From positions 99,830 through 163,829 of the forward strand of contig CAVPGJ010000002.1 of assembly GCA_963704005.1 (NCBI GenBank): a DNA stretch of 64,000 nt, given 5' to 3'. The position numbers and the translations under genes were made by a program. Origin of the DNA: AC-32 sp963704005. Its GTDB lineage: Bacteria; Actinomycetota; Thermoleophilia; Gaiellales; Gaiellaceae. Positions 54,169 to 62,601 of this stretch are shown here, one piece after another. Each line of letters starts with the position of its first letter. The stretch's first letter is position 1. The notes beneath the pieces were generated by a model that had not been told where the DNA came from, searched no databases, and saw nothing but the letters and a program-made list of their open reading frames with translations.

Positions 54169-54861
54169 CTAGCCAGACGACCGGCGGCGCTCCCAGAGCG
54201 CGATCCCGGCGGCGAGCGCGACGTTCAGCGACTCGGCTCCCGGCGCGAGTGGAATCGACGCTCGCGAGTCGCACGCGGCGGCAACCGACTCGGGGAGGCC
54301 CTCCCGCTCCGCTCCGAGCGCAAACGTCACCGTCCCGCTCAGGTCGAGCCCGGTCAAGGGCTCACCCCCGCGCGCGACGAGAGCTACCCGTCGTCCCGGC
54401 GCGTCCTCGAAGCTTCCGACCGGCACGCGGAAGACCGCGCCCATCGAGGCCCGTAGCGCCTTCGGCCCGGTCGGGTCCGCGCAGCCGGCCGAGAGCGCCA
54501 TGAACGCCGGCCCGAGCCCGTCGGCCGCCCGCAGGATCGTCCCCAGGTTCCCGGGGTCGCCGACGTGCCAGAGCGCCAGACCAACCTCGGGCGCGCCCTC
54601 CACAGAGAGCCGCGGCAGGTCCTCCCGGCGGAAGACCGCGATCCGCCGGGCCGGGTGCGGAAGCGTCGAGACCGACGCCAGCAGCTCCGCGGAGACGTCT
54701 TCGCCGGCCGCGAGCACGTCGACCGGCTCGAGCCCTGCCGCCAGCCCGGCCTCAACGAGGTCCTCCCCCTCCACCGCGAACAGTCCGAGCTTCTGCCGCT
54801 GGCGCGCCGAGGCCAGCTTGCGCACCAGCTTCAGCCGCGGGTTCGAAGCTGAGGTGATCAC
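54169..54861 (-). CDS. SpoU/TrmH-family RNA 2'-O-methyltransferase
   Basis: 230 residues. N-terminal substrate-binding part (ITSASNPRLKLVRKLASAR, RQKLGLFAVEGEDLVEAGL), then the SPOUT knot with motif 1 GDPGNLGTILRAADGLG, motif 2 VTFALGAEREGLPESV and motif 3 IPLAPGAESLNVALAAGIALWE. It methylates ribose in rRNA or tRNA. Directly after rplT, as in many actinobacteria. Confidence 0.93.
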   Translation of the reverse strand: MITSASNPRLKLVRKLASARQRQKLGLFAVEGEDLVEAGLAAGLEPVDVLAAGEDVSAELLASVSTLPHPARRIAVFRREDLPRLSVEGAPEVGLALWHVGDPGNLGTILRAADGLGPAFMALSAGCADPTGPKALRASMGAVFRVPVGSFEDAPGRRVALVARGGEPLTGLDLSGTVTFALGAEREGLPESVAAACDSRASIPLAPGAESLNVALAAGIALWERRRSSG

Positions 54862-54897
54862 GCTCGCCCTGACGACATTAGGCTCGACCGGTCATTT

Positions 54898-54952
54898 CAG
54901 ACGGCCGCGCGTCATGCCGCGCGGCCTGATGGCGGCACCGCAAGCGGCGCCT
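54898..54952 (+). repeat. Two-hairpin dispersed repeat, copy 7
   Basis: CAGACGGCCGCGCG pairs with CGCGCGGCCT around a short loop, then GGCACCGC-AA-GCGGCGCC. It lies between the rplT stop and the trmH-like start. Confidence 0.75.
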
Positions 54953-54954
54953 TG

Positions 54955-55317
54955 TCAGGCCTTTTCGAGTGCCGTCTTCGCCTGCTCGGCGATCTTGCCG
55001 AAGGCGACCGGGTCGCTGACCGCGAGGTCGGCGAGCACCTTCCGGTCGAGCGGAATCTCGGCGAGCCGCAGGCCGGCGACGAACTGGTTGTACGAGAGCC
55101 CTTCCTTCCGCGCGGCCGCGTTGATGCGCATGATCCAGAGCCGGCGGAACGTCCGCTTCTTGTTCTTGCGGTCGCGGTAGGCGTAGACCAGCGAGTGGTC
55201 GAGCTGTTCCTTGGCGCGCCGGTAGCTCGAGTGCTTCAGGCCCCAGTAGCCGCGGGCCTGCTCGAGCACCTTGCGGCGCTTCTTGCGTGCGTGAACCGAT
55301 CGCTTGACGCGTGGCAT
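54955..55317 (-). CDS. rplT: Ribosomal protein L20
   Basis: 120 residues. Basic N-terminal arm (MPRVKRSVHARKKRRKVLEQARGYWGLKHSSYR, cut here into its parts) and the core RLWIMRINAAARKEGLSYNQF are family-typical. Binds 23S rRNA early in large-subunit assembly. 3 bp after rpmI. Confidence 0.97.
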   Translation of the reverse strand: MPRVKRSVHARKKRRKVLEQARGYWGLKHSSYRRAKEQLDHSLVYAYRDRKNKKRTFRRLWIMRINAAARKEGLSYNQFVAGLRLAEIPLDRKVLADLAVSDPVAFGKIAEQAKTALEKA

Positions 55318-55320
55318 CGC

Positions 55321-55515
55321 CTACCTCCCGAGCAGCCGCTTGATCTCGCGCGTGTCCGCCGGCGACACCGGCTCTGTCTGGCGGAACCCGCGCTTGCGCT
55401 TAGCCGACTTCTTCTCGAGCAGGTGACTCTTCATCCCGTGACGGCGCAGGAGCTTGCCCGTTCCCGTCACCTTGAACCGCTTCTTCGTTGCGCTGTGTGT
55501 CTTTTGCTTCGGCAT
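55321..55515 (-). CDS. rpmI: Ribosomal protein L35
   Basis: 64 residues: MPKQKTHSATKKRFKVTGTG and SHLLEKKSAKRKRGFRQTEP identify L35. The ATG lies inside the predicted C-terminal extension of infC (116-nt overlap). Confidence 0.96.
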   Translation of the reverse strand: MPKQKTHSATKKRFKVTGTGKLLRRHGMKSHLLEKKSAKRKRGFRQTEPVSPADTREIKRLLGR

Positions 55516-56080
55516 CGTCTTTCTTCACTCCCGCGTTTTTCGTCGGACCCAGGATCATCACCATGTTCCGGCCGTCGAGGAGGGGCGGAGACTCGACCTG
55601 CCCGATCTCTTTCACGTCCTCCGCCAGGCGCATCAGCAGGTCGCGCCCGCGCTCCGGGTGAGTGGTCTCCCGGCCGCGGAACATGATCGTCACCTTGACC
55701 TTGGCGCGCTGGTTGAGGAAGCGCTCGACGTGGCCTTTCTTGGTGTTGTAGTCGTGGATTCCGATCTTGGGCCTGAGCTTGATCTCCTTGACGTGGATCG
55801 AGACCTGGTGCTTCCGCGCGAGCTTGGCCTTCTGCTCCTGCTCGTAGCGGTACTTGCCGTAATCCATCACCCGCGCGACCGGCGGGTCGGCCTGGGCGGC
55901 CACCTCGACCAGGTCGAGGTTCTTGCCCCACGCATACTCGCGAGCCTCGTCGGAGTTCTTGATTCCGAGCTGCTCGCCGTTCTCGTCGATCAACCTGACC
56001 TTCGGCGCGCGGATCATCTCGTTGATTCGGGCTTGCGGGACCGGCGCTCTGTCCGGCTCGATCGTCCGCCGTGGTCTCAA
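55400..56080 (-). CDS. infC: Translation initiation factor IF-3 with C-terminal extension
   Basis: 226 residues from TTG 56080. The N-domain (INEMIRAPKVRLIDENGEQLG) and C-domain (KIGIHDYNTKKGHVERFLNQRAKVKVTIMFRGRE) are complete, with the inter-domain basic helix (YRYEQEQKAKLARKHQ). The frame continues about 45 residues past the normal end (KNAGVKKDDAEAKDTQ, then a Pro/Ser/Glu-rich tail), overlapping rpmI by 116 nt. A non-ATG start is usual for IF-3 autoregulation. The extension may be real or may reflect an indel. Confidence 0.93.
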   Translation of the reverse strand: MRPRRTIEPDRAPVPQARINEMIRAPKVRLIDENGEQLGIKNSDEAREYAWGKNLDLVEVAAQADPPVARVMDYGKYRYEQEQKAKLARKHQVSIHVKEIKLRPKIGIHDYNTKKGHVERFLNQRAKVKVTIMFRGRETTHPERGRDLLMRLAEDVKEIGQVESPPLLDGRNMVMILGPTKNAGVKKDDAEAKDTQRNEEAVQGDGNGQAPAPSRDEESPAREEVG

Positions 56081-56223
56081 AGACCCTTCACCAAGTTCTC
56101 AGTTTCCTCCTTTTCGTACGAAAGACCGCTGCAAGCAGCGGCCCAGAACTCTCATCCGTTCGGTTGAACCTCCGCGGAGCGCGCGGCTCGGGAGGTGAGG
56201 GGCTGGGACCCTGCTTGCCAGGA
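56081..56223 (-). promoter_or_regulatory. infC leader region
   Basis: 143-bp spacer between thrS and infC on the minus strand. It holds GC-rich inverted segments near 56165-56200 (GCTCGGGAGGTGAGG and flanks) but no L20-type leader I can define. It may contain an infC promoter or leader. Confidence 0.35.
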
Positions 56224-58101
56224 TCACAGGGTAGCAAGGTACGAGCGCAGGTCGTCCAGCGAGCGCGTCGACTGCTCGCCCCCGCGTTCGCGGACGGCGA
56301 GCGACTCGTCCGACTCCTTGTCGCCGTAGACGATCGTGACCGGGATCTTCTCGACCTCGGAGTCGCGGATGCGCTTGCCGACCGTCTCGTCGCGCTCGTC
56401 GACCTCGACGCGGTAGTCGCCGAGCTTCTCGACGAGCTCGTGTGCGGCCGCACGATGCGCCTCGCCGACCGGGAGGATCCGGATCTGCACCGGCGCCAGC
56501 CAGAACGGGAACGCCCCGGCGAAGTGCTCGATCAGGATGCCGATGAAGCGCTCGAACGAGCCGAAGAGCGCGCGGTGGACGACGTAGAGCTCGTGCTCGG
56601 TGTTGTCCGGCCCCACGTAGGTGAGGCCGAAGCGCGCCGGCATCTGCGAGTCGAGCTGGATCGTCCCCATCTGCCAGCGGCGGCCGAGCGCGTCCTCCAT
56701 GTGCAGGTCGATCTTCGGCCCGTAGAACGCGCCCTCGCCCGGCGCGATCTCGTACGGGATCTCGTTCAGCTTGAGCGCCTCCTCGAGCGCGGCTTCGGTC
56801 ATGTCCCATTCCTCGTCCGTGCCGAGCTTGTTGTCGGGCCGCGTCGAGAGCTCGGCGCTGGCCCTGAGGTCGAAGAGCTCGTAGAGGTAGCGACCGTAGG
56901 CCACGACCTCGGCGATCTCTTCCTGGATCTGCTCCGCCGTGCAGAAGATGTGCGCGTCGTCCTGGGTGATGATCCGAACGCGCAGTAGGCCGTGCAGCGT
57001 TCCGCTCAGCTCGTCGCGGTGCAGCGGCGCCGCCTCGGCGAGCCGCAGCGGCAGCTCGCGGTAGCTCCTCGGCCGGCTGCCGAAGAGCAGCATCGCGCCG
57101 GGGCAGTTCATCGCCTTGATCGCCCAGGGCCTCCCGTCGACCTCGAGCTTGAACATCAGGTCCTCGTACTTCGGGAAGTGGCCCGACGTGTACCAGGTCT
57201 CGTTGTCGTAGAGCAGCGGCGTGCGGATCTCGTCGTAGCCGCGCTTCAGGTTCTCCCGGCGGCGGATGTCCTCGAGCAGGTTCCAGATCACCATCCCCTT
57301 CGGGTACCAGAGCGGCGAGCCCGGCGAATGCTCGGAGAAGGTGAAGAGACCGAGCTGCGGGCCGAGGCGGCGGTGGTCGCGCGCGCGGGCCTGCTCGAGC
57401 CGCTCGAGGTGGGCCTCGAGGTCTTTCTGGTCGTAGAAGGCGGTCCCGTAGATCCGGGTCAGCTGCGGGTTGTGCTCGTCGCCGCGCCAGTAGGCGCCGG
57501 CGAGGCCGGTCAGCTTCAGCGCCTTGATCGGGCCCGAGTCCTGCAGGTGCGGGCCGCGACAGAGGTCGGTGAAGTCGCCCTGCCTGTAGAAGGTGATCGG
57601 GCCGTCCGCGGTGTCGACCAGCTCGACCTTGTACGGCTCGTCCTGCTCCTGGAAGTACCGCTTCGCCTCCTCCGCGCCGACCTCCTCGCGGTTCCAGGTG
57701 CGGCCCTCGGCGAGCTCCTTGCGGATCTCCTCCTCGATCTGCTCGAGCGCGTCCTCGCCGATCGGCTCCGGGAAGTCGAAGTCGTAGTAGAAGCCGTTCT
57801 CGATCGGCGGGCCGATCGCGATCTTCGTTCCCGGGTAGAGGCGGCGCACCGCCTCGGCGAGCAGGTGCGCGGCCGAGTGGCGCAGGACGTAGAGCGCGTC
57901 GGGGTCGTCCTTGTCGCGAGTGGTCACGATCTGGATCTGCTGCCCGTTCTCGAGCGGGCTCCGGAGGTCCTGGACGTGGCCGTTCGAGCGGACCAGCACC
58001 GCCTGCTCGGCCAGCTTCGGGCCGATCGCGCGGGCCGCGTCGAGCCCGGTCGCGCCGTCGGGAAGCTCGAGCTCCGAGTTGTCGGGAAGGACGACCTTCA
58101 T
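56224..58101 (-). CDS. thrS: Threonyl-tRNA synthetase
   Basis: 625 residues, intact. N-terminal TGS domain (LPDNSELELPDGATGLDAARAIGPKLAE), editing domain (LRHSAAHLLAEAVRRLYP with the HxxxH metal site, then GPHLQDSGPIKALKL), and a class II core with WYPKGMVIWNLLEDIRR and RIITQDDAHIFC. The C-terminal anticodon-binding domain starts at APVQIRILPVGEAH. ATG 58101 is chosen since TGS begins at once. First gene of thrS-infC-rpmI-rplT-trmH. Confidence 0.97.
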   Translation of the reverse strand: MKVVLPDNSELELPDGATGLDAARAIGPKLAEQAVLVRSNGHVQDLRSPLENGQQIQIVTTRDKDDPDALYVLRHSAAHLLAEAVRRLYPGTKIAIGPPIENGFYYDFDFPEPIGEDALEQIEEEIRKELAEGRTWNREEVGAEEAKRYFQEQDEPYKVELVDTADGPITFYRQGDFTDLCRGPHLQDSGPIKALKLTGLAGAYWRGDEHNPQLTRIYGTAFYDQKDLEAHLERLEQARARDHRRLGPQLGLFTFSEHSPGSPLWYPKGMVIWNLLEDIRRRENLKRGYDEIRTPLLYDNETWYTSGHFPKYEDLMFKLEVDGRPWAIKAMNCPGAMLLFGSRPRSYRELPLRLAEAAPLHRDELSGTLHGLLRVRIITQDDAHIFCTAEQIQEEIAEVVAYGRYLYELFDLRASAELSTRPDNKLGTDEEWDMTEAALEEALKLNEIPYEIAPGEGAFYGPKIDLHMEDALGRRWQMGTIQLDSQMPARFGLTYVGPDNTEHELYVVHRALFGSFERFIGILIEHFAGAFPFWLAPVQIRILPVGEAHRAAAHELVEKLGDYRVEVDERDETVGKRIRDSEVEKIPVTIVYGDKESDESLAVRERGGEQSTRSLDDLRSYLATL

Positions 58102-58127
58102 CTGGGAGGAGGATACGGACTGGCGGT

Positions 58128-58496
58128 TCAGTCCTCGCCCTCGACGGCGGCCTTCAGCTCGGCGGGGCACTTGAGCCAGTAGCTCTCGCGCAGCCACTCG
58201 AGCGCCGCCTCGAGCGACTCCTCGTCCGAGACGGCGGCCGTGATCCAGCCGTAGCGCCCGACGTGGCTGGCCGTCCGCACGTAGGGAAGCAGGTGGGCGA
58301 TCTCGCGCTCCTCCTGCGTGAGCTTGACCGTCACGTCGACGGATCCTTCACGCGTGACCGCCCAGCCGAAGACCTTGTTCTCGCCGACCTTGAAGACCGG
58401 GAAGTCGCCCCACGGCCGGTCCTCGTAGGCCTCGGGAAAGCCGAGTGCCAGCTCGCGGATCCGCTCCTCGATCGTCGCCAGGCGCACGGCGCCCAT
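58128..58496 (-). CDS. MmcQ/YjbR-family protein
   Basis: 122 residues from ATG 58496. The CyaY-like MmcQ fold is seen in IRELALGFPEAYEDRPWGDFPVFKVGENKVFGW and GRYGWITAAVSDEESLEAALEWLRESYWL. Family members bind DNA in some cases; the role is unknown here. Divergent from FIST (34-bp gap). Confidence 0.82.
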   Translation of the reverse strand: MGAVRLATIEERIRELALGFPEAYEDRPWGDFPVFKVGENKVFGWAVTREGSVDVTVKLTQEEREIAHLLPYVRTASHVGRYGWITAAVSDEESLEAALEWLRESYWLKCPAELKAAVEGED

Positions 58497-58530
58497 TTTG
58501 CCTCTTCGAGCCCGGGCGTACACTCCGTCC

Positions 58531-59703
58531 ATGAGGCCCGAGACGCTGACGTGCCGGGTCGGGGCGGGGTTGTCCGGAGCCGCGGGCGCGGCGCGGGCCG
58601 GCGCCGACGCGGCGCGACAGGCACGCGAGTCGCTCGGCGGCGCCGGCGCGGATGTGGCCTGCCTCTTCCTCTCGGCCGACCACCTCGACGATGCGGAGGA
58701 CGCTCTCGAGGCGGCCCGCGCCGAGCTCGAGCCGGCGAGCCTGATCGGCTGCGTCGCCCAGGGCGTGCTCGGCCGCGACCGCGAGCTCGAGGAGGGCCCG
58801 GGCGTCGCCGTCTGGGCGGCAGAGCTCCCCGGGAGCCAGATCGAGACCTTCAACGCGGTCGCCTTCGGCACGGACGAAGGCGTCGCCGTCGGGGGTGTGC
58901 CGCCGCTCGACGACTCCGACCTCGTGCTCCTGCTCGCCGACCCGTTCACGTTCCCGGCCTCCGCCTTCCTCGCCGAGCTGAACGCGGTCGAAGGCGAGGT
59001 GCCCGTGGTCGGCGGGCTCGCGACTGGCACGGCGGAGCCTGGAGCCCAGGCGCTCTTCCTGGACGGCGAGGTGCTGATCGACGGCGCGGTCGGCGCGGTC
59101 ATCCGCGGAGCGCGCGTTCGCACGGTCGTCTCGCAGGGCTGCGCGCCCGTCGGCAGCGACTCGGTGATCACGAGCGCCGAGGAGAACGTCGTGCTCGAGC
59201 TGGCCGGCAAGCCGGCGCTGGAGCGGCTCCGCAGCGAGCTCGGCGCGCTGACGGAGGAGCAGCAGCGTCTCGCCGCGCGCGGCGGCATCCTCGCCGGCCT
59301 CGTGATCGACGAGAACCGCTCCGAGTACCGCCGCGGGGACTACCTGATGCGCGGGCTCGTCGGCGCCGACGAGGACTCGGGCGCGCTGGCGATCGGCGAG
59401 GCGGTGCGCGTCGGGCAGACGCTTCGGTTCCATGTCCGCGACGCGGGGTCCGCCGACGAGGACCTGCGCGAGAACCTCGCGCACGCGCTCTACGGGGAGA
59501 AGGCCGCTGGGGCGCTGCTCTTCACCTGCAACGGGCGCGGCACGAACATGTTCCCGCAGCCGGACCACGACGCGCGCGCCGTCGCCGAGGCGCTCGGCGG
59601 CGACGCGCTGGCCGGGTTCTTCTGCGCCGGCGAGATCGGCCCAGTCGGCGGGAAGCCGTTCCTGCACGGCTTCACCGCCACTGCAGCGTTGTTTCTGGAC
59701 TAG
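58531..59703 (+). CDS. FIST-domain sensory protein
   Basis: 390 residues from ATG 58531. FIST N (VACLFLSADHLDDAEDALEAARAEL, then SLIGCVAQGVLGRDRELEEG) and FIST C (GGILAGLVIDENRSEYRRGDYLMRGLVGAD, ending ALLFTCNGRGTNMFPQPDHDARAV and FFCAGEIGPVGGKPFLHGFT) are complete. FIST proteins bind small ligands, perhaps amino acids, for signalling. No fused kinase or cyclase here. Confidence 0.92.
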   Translation: MRPETLTCRVGAGLSGAAGAARAGADAARQARESLGGAGADVACLFLSADHLDDAEDALEAARAELEPASLIGCVAQGVLGRDRELEEGPGVAVWAAELPGSQIETFNAVAFGTDEGVAVGGVPPLDDSDLVLLLADPFTFPASAFLAELNAVEGEVPVVGGLATGTAEPGAQALFLDGEVLIDGAVGAVIRGARVRTVVSQGCAPVGSDSVITSAEENVVLELAGKPALERLRSELGALTEEQQRLAARGGILAGLVIDENRSEYRRGDYLMRGLVGADEDSGALAIGEAVRVGQTLRFHVRDAGSADEDLRENLAHALYGEKAAGALLFTCNGRGTNMFPQPDHDARAVAEALGGDALAGFFCAGEIGPVGGKPFLHGFTATAALFLD

Positions 59704-60185
59704 GCGCTCTCGGCGAGCGCGGTAGTGCAGCTCGAGGCGCCGCGCTTCTCGAGGTACTGCTGGTGGTAGTCCTCGGCCGGGTAGAACGTCTGCGCCGGCT
59801 CGATCACGGTCACGACCGGCTTGCGGTAGCTACCGGAGACCTCGGCCTTCGACTGCTCGGCGGCGGCCCGCTGCTCCTCGTCATGGAAGAACACGACTGA
59901 GCGGTACTGGTCGCCGACGTCCCAGCCCTGGCGGTTGAGCTGCGTCGGGTCGTGCTTGCCCCAGAAGACGCCGAGCAGCTGCTCGTACGAGACCTGCTCG
60001 GGGTCGTAGGTCACCTCGACGACCTCGGCGTGGCCGGTCGTGTGCGAACAGACGTCCTCGTAGGTCGGGTTCTCGAGCTTGCCGCCCTCGTAGCCGGCCT
60101 CGGTCTTCGTCACGCCGTCGATCTGCCTGAACGCTGCCTCGACGCCCCAGAAGCAGCCGGCGCCGAATGTTGCCTTCTTCTCCAC
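59700..60185 (-). CDS. msrA: Peptide methionine-(S)-sulfoxide reductase
   Basis: 161 residues. The catalytic Cys is in FGAGCFWGVEAAFRQIDGV (residue 11). Other motifs are GYEGGKLENPTYEDVCSHTTGHAEVVEVTYDP and FFWGKHDPTQLNRQG-like GVFWGKHDPTQLNRQG. GTG start directly after the msrB TAA, so the two are co-translated. Repairs oxidised Met-S-sulfoxide. Confidence 0.96.
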   Translation of the reverse strand: MEKKATFGAGCFWGVEAAFRQIDGVTKTEAGYEGGKLENPTYEDVCSHTTGHAEVVEVTYDPEQVSYEQLLGVFWGKHDPTQLNRQGWDVGDQYRSVVFFHDEEQRAAAEQSKAEVSGSYRKPVVTVIEPAQTFYPAEDYHQQYLEKRGASSCTTALAESA

Positions 60186-60578
60186 TTACTCCTCCTCCAA
60201 CTTGAGTGCTGCCGAGTTGATGCAGTAGCGCTGCCCGGTGGGATGGGGCCCGTCCGGGAAGACGTGCCCGAGGTGCCCGCCGCAGCTCGCGCACATGACC
60301 TCGGTGCGGATCATGCCGAAGCCGACGTCGCGCTCCTCGTCGATCGCCTCCTCCGAGGCCGGCGCGGAGAACGCGGGCCAGCCGCAGCCGGAGTCGTACT
60401 TCGCATCGGAGACGAACAGCTCCGCCCCGCAGCCTGCGCAGTGGTAGGTGCCCGGCTCGAAGATGTGGTCGTACTCGCCGCTGAACGGCCGCTCGGTGCC
60501 CTTCTCGCGCAGGACGCGGTATTGCTCGGGCGTCAGTTCCGCCCGCCATTCGTTTTCGGTTTTCTGGATCTTGGTCAC
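60186..60578 (-). CDS. msrB: Peptide methionine-(R)-sulfoxide reductase
   Basis: 130 residues from GTG 60578. Zinc Cys pairs CAGC and CASC, and the catalytic Cys in GQRYCINSAALKLEEE (resolving features as in actinobacterial MsrB). WPAFSAPASEEAIDEERD is also family-typical. Works with MsrA on the R-epimer. Confidence 0.95.
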   Translation of the reverse strand: MTKIQKTENEWRAELTPEQYRVLREKGTERPFSGEYDHIFEPGTYHCAGCGAELFVSDAKYDSGCGWPAFSAPASEEAIDEERDVGFGMIRTEVMCASCGGHLGHVFPDGPHPTGQRYCINSAALKLEEE

Positions 60579-60607
60579 GTAGAACAGTCTTGCAACTGGG
60601 ACGTTCG

Positions 60608-60717
60608 TTACGGCGGGCCCGCGACCACAACATGACGGCTCGTTCCGAAGATCGCGTACGCGACAAGCGTGGCGAGCAGCGTGTACAGCCCCGCCTGCGG
60701 TGGTAGTCCCGCCAAAG
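60608..60717 (-). pseudogene. SulP-type anion transporter remnant
   Basis: About 35 residues reading LAGLPPQAGLYTLLATL, then VAYAIFGTSRHVVVAGPP and a stop (TAA at 60608). This is the conserved first-helices segment of SulP permeases (GLPPQ-GLY and FGTSR-VV-GP). Both flanks lack further SulP sequence, so only a scrap of the gene survives. It lies between msrB and the FGE-like gene. Confidence 0.6.
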
Positions 60718-60757
60718 GGCGGGGGCGCGGCCCAGGCGCGCGGGTCGACGCTACCGG

Positions 60758-61648
60758 TCACATCCGAACGACGCAGCGGAAGCCGATGTGGCTCGTCGAC
60801 GTGTCGATCGACTCGCCCTGGCGAGCGGCGGGGCGGTAGCGAAGGCAGTAGTTCGGCGCGCAGAGATGCGACCCGCCCTTGATCACGCGGCGGGGGAACC
60901 GATCGCCGGCGAGCTGCGGCGAGCAACAGGGGGAGGCCGCAGCGTTCTGGGCCGTGAACCAGTCGTCGGTCCACTCCCACACGTTGCCCGCCATGTCGTA
61001 GAGGCCGTAGCCGTTCGGAGGGTAGGTGCCGACCGGAGAGGTTCCCTCGTACCGGTCGAGCAGCAGGTTCTGCCACGGGAACTCGCCCTGCCAGGTGTTC
61101 GCCATCATCCGGCCCTTCGGGGCGAACTCGTCGCCCCAAGTGAACACCGCGCCGTCGAGCCCGCCGCGGGCTGCGTACTCCCACTCGGCCTCGGTCGGCA
61201 GCGACTTGCCCGCCCATTCCGCATACGCGGCCGCGTCCGAATAGGCGACGTGCGTCACGGGATGCAGCTCCCGGCCGCCGACGTTGCTCTCAGGCCCCTC
61301 CGGATGGCGCCAGTCGGCCCCCGGTGTCCAGCTCCACCAGTTGTGGAAGTCGCGGAGGTCGACGGGGCCTACGGTCTTGCGGAAGACGAGCGAGCCCGGG
61401 ACGAGCAGGTCGCGGTCGGCGTCCGGATAGTCCGCGGGATCAGGCGGCTGCTCCGCCCAGGTGACGTGCCCGGTGTCCTTCACGAACCGCCGGAACTCGG
61501 CAACCGTCACCGGATGGCGGTCGATCCGGAAGCCGCCGACCTCCACCTCGCGGACAGGGCGCTCCTCCGGATAGAAGCTCTCCGCCCCCATCCGGAACGT
61601 CCCGCCCGGCAGTTCGACCATGTTCTTGAGCAGCGCCGACGCGGCCAC
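60758..61648 (-). CDS. Formylglycine-generating-enzyme-like (SUMF1) protein
   Basis: 296 residues from GTG 61648. FGE-sulfatase fold: MVELPGGTFRMGAESFYPEE at the start, PVTHVAYSDAAAYAEWAGKSLPTEAEWEYAARGG in the middle and YGLYDMAGNVWEWTDDWF and GGSHLCAPNYCLRYRPAAR near the end. The two Cys in HLCAPNYC sit where FGE has its active-site pair. It converts a sulfatase Cys to formylglycine. Third gene after the sulfatase remnant and HAD gene. Confidence 0.9.
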   Translation of the reverse strand: MAASALLKNMVELPGGTFRMGAESFYPEERPVREVEVGGFRIDRHPVTVAEFRRFVKDTGHVTWAEQPPDPADYPDADRDLLVPGSLVFRKTVGPVDLRDFHNWWSWTPGADWRHPEGPESNVGGRELHPVTHVAYSDAAAYAEWAGKSLPTEAEWEYAARGGLDGAVFTWGDEFAPKGRMMANTWQGEFPWQNLLLDRYEGTSPVGTYPPNGYGLYDMAGNVWEWTDDWFTAQNAAASPCCSPQLAGDRFPRRVIKGGSHLCAPNYCLRYRPAARQGESIDTSTSHIGFRCVVRM

Positions 61649-61657
61649 CGCACAACT

Positions 61658-62601
61658 CTACGGGGAGGTGTCCGCGAAGACGGTGCTCCAGTCGTTCTTG
61701 ATGCTGACCACGGTCCAGCTCTGGGCGGCGGCTGTCTCGAGCGACTTCTCGGCTCCGTCGGTGTAGTCGAACTCGCGATCGGCGTCGTCGTGGAGGATGA
61801 GCAACCGCAGGCCGGGCCGGTCCTTGCCGCCTGCGTAGCGGAGCATCGGGATGTCGCCGTTCGAGTTGCCGGCGGCGAGGATCGGGCGTTTCCCGATCCG
61901 GCTCCAGATCCGGATCGGCTTGACAGGCCCGTCGTCGAAGAAGTCGCCCGAGGCTTCATACGAGACGGTGCCGCCGTGCTCGTCGTCGGTGTACGCCAGC
62001 GCGTTCGAGCTGCCGATCACGCGCTCCGACGGGATGCCGTAGATGTCCTCGGTGACGGGCCGCATGAAGTCGCGGTCGCCGCCGGAGGCGATGTAGTTCG
62101 TGAAGCTGTTTCGCCTCGAGATAGCGCAGGAGCTCGATCATCGGCAGGTAGCCGCACTCGTGGAACGCGCGGCCGAGCGTCGGATGCTTACCGGCCCGCA
62201 GGAACGCGTCGGCGGCGCCGGAGTAATGCTCGACGCTCTGGCCGGCGAAGGCCTGGAGCATGCCGCCCATCAGGACCCCGAGGTCGGCGTCGTCGCCGTG
62301 GTAGTGCTTGTTGATCGCCTCGCCGAGCCACGCATAGTCCTTCTCGTATGCGGCCTGCCACGGCTGCTTCTTGCAGCGTTTCGTCCTGCTCCGCCATCTC
62401 GGCGAGCCGCATCAGGATGAAGCCGAGCTCGATCGGCATCGGCTTCTCGCACCAGAGCGTGCCGTCGTTGTCGTAGACCGCGATCCGCTCGGCCGGCGGA
62501 ACGTATTCCGGCCCGCCTTCCGTCGTCACGCGCTCGACGAAATCGACGATCGCCGAGCGGGTCGCCGTGTCGTGCCAGGACGTCAGCTGCCCGGCTATCA
62601 C
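61658..62601 (-). CDS. HAD-family phosphatase (frame-broken)
   Basis: About 314 residues. HAD motif I YDNDGTLWCEKP (from about residue 43), then after a frameshift near 62375 WQAAYEKDYAWLGEAINKHYHGDD and YSGAADAFLRAGKHPTLGRAF, and after another near 62107 ASGGDRDFMRPVTEDIYGIPSE with the final DDD-type motif in GNSNGDIPMLRYAG. This HAD type often accompanies arylsulfatases. GTG overlaps the sulfatase stop (GTGA). 944 nt fits two net extra bases. Confidence 0.82.
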
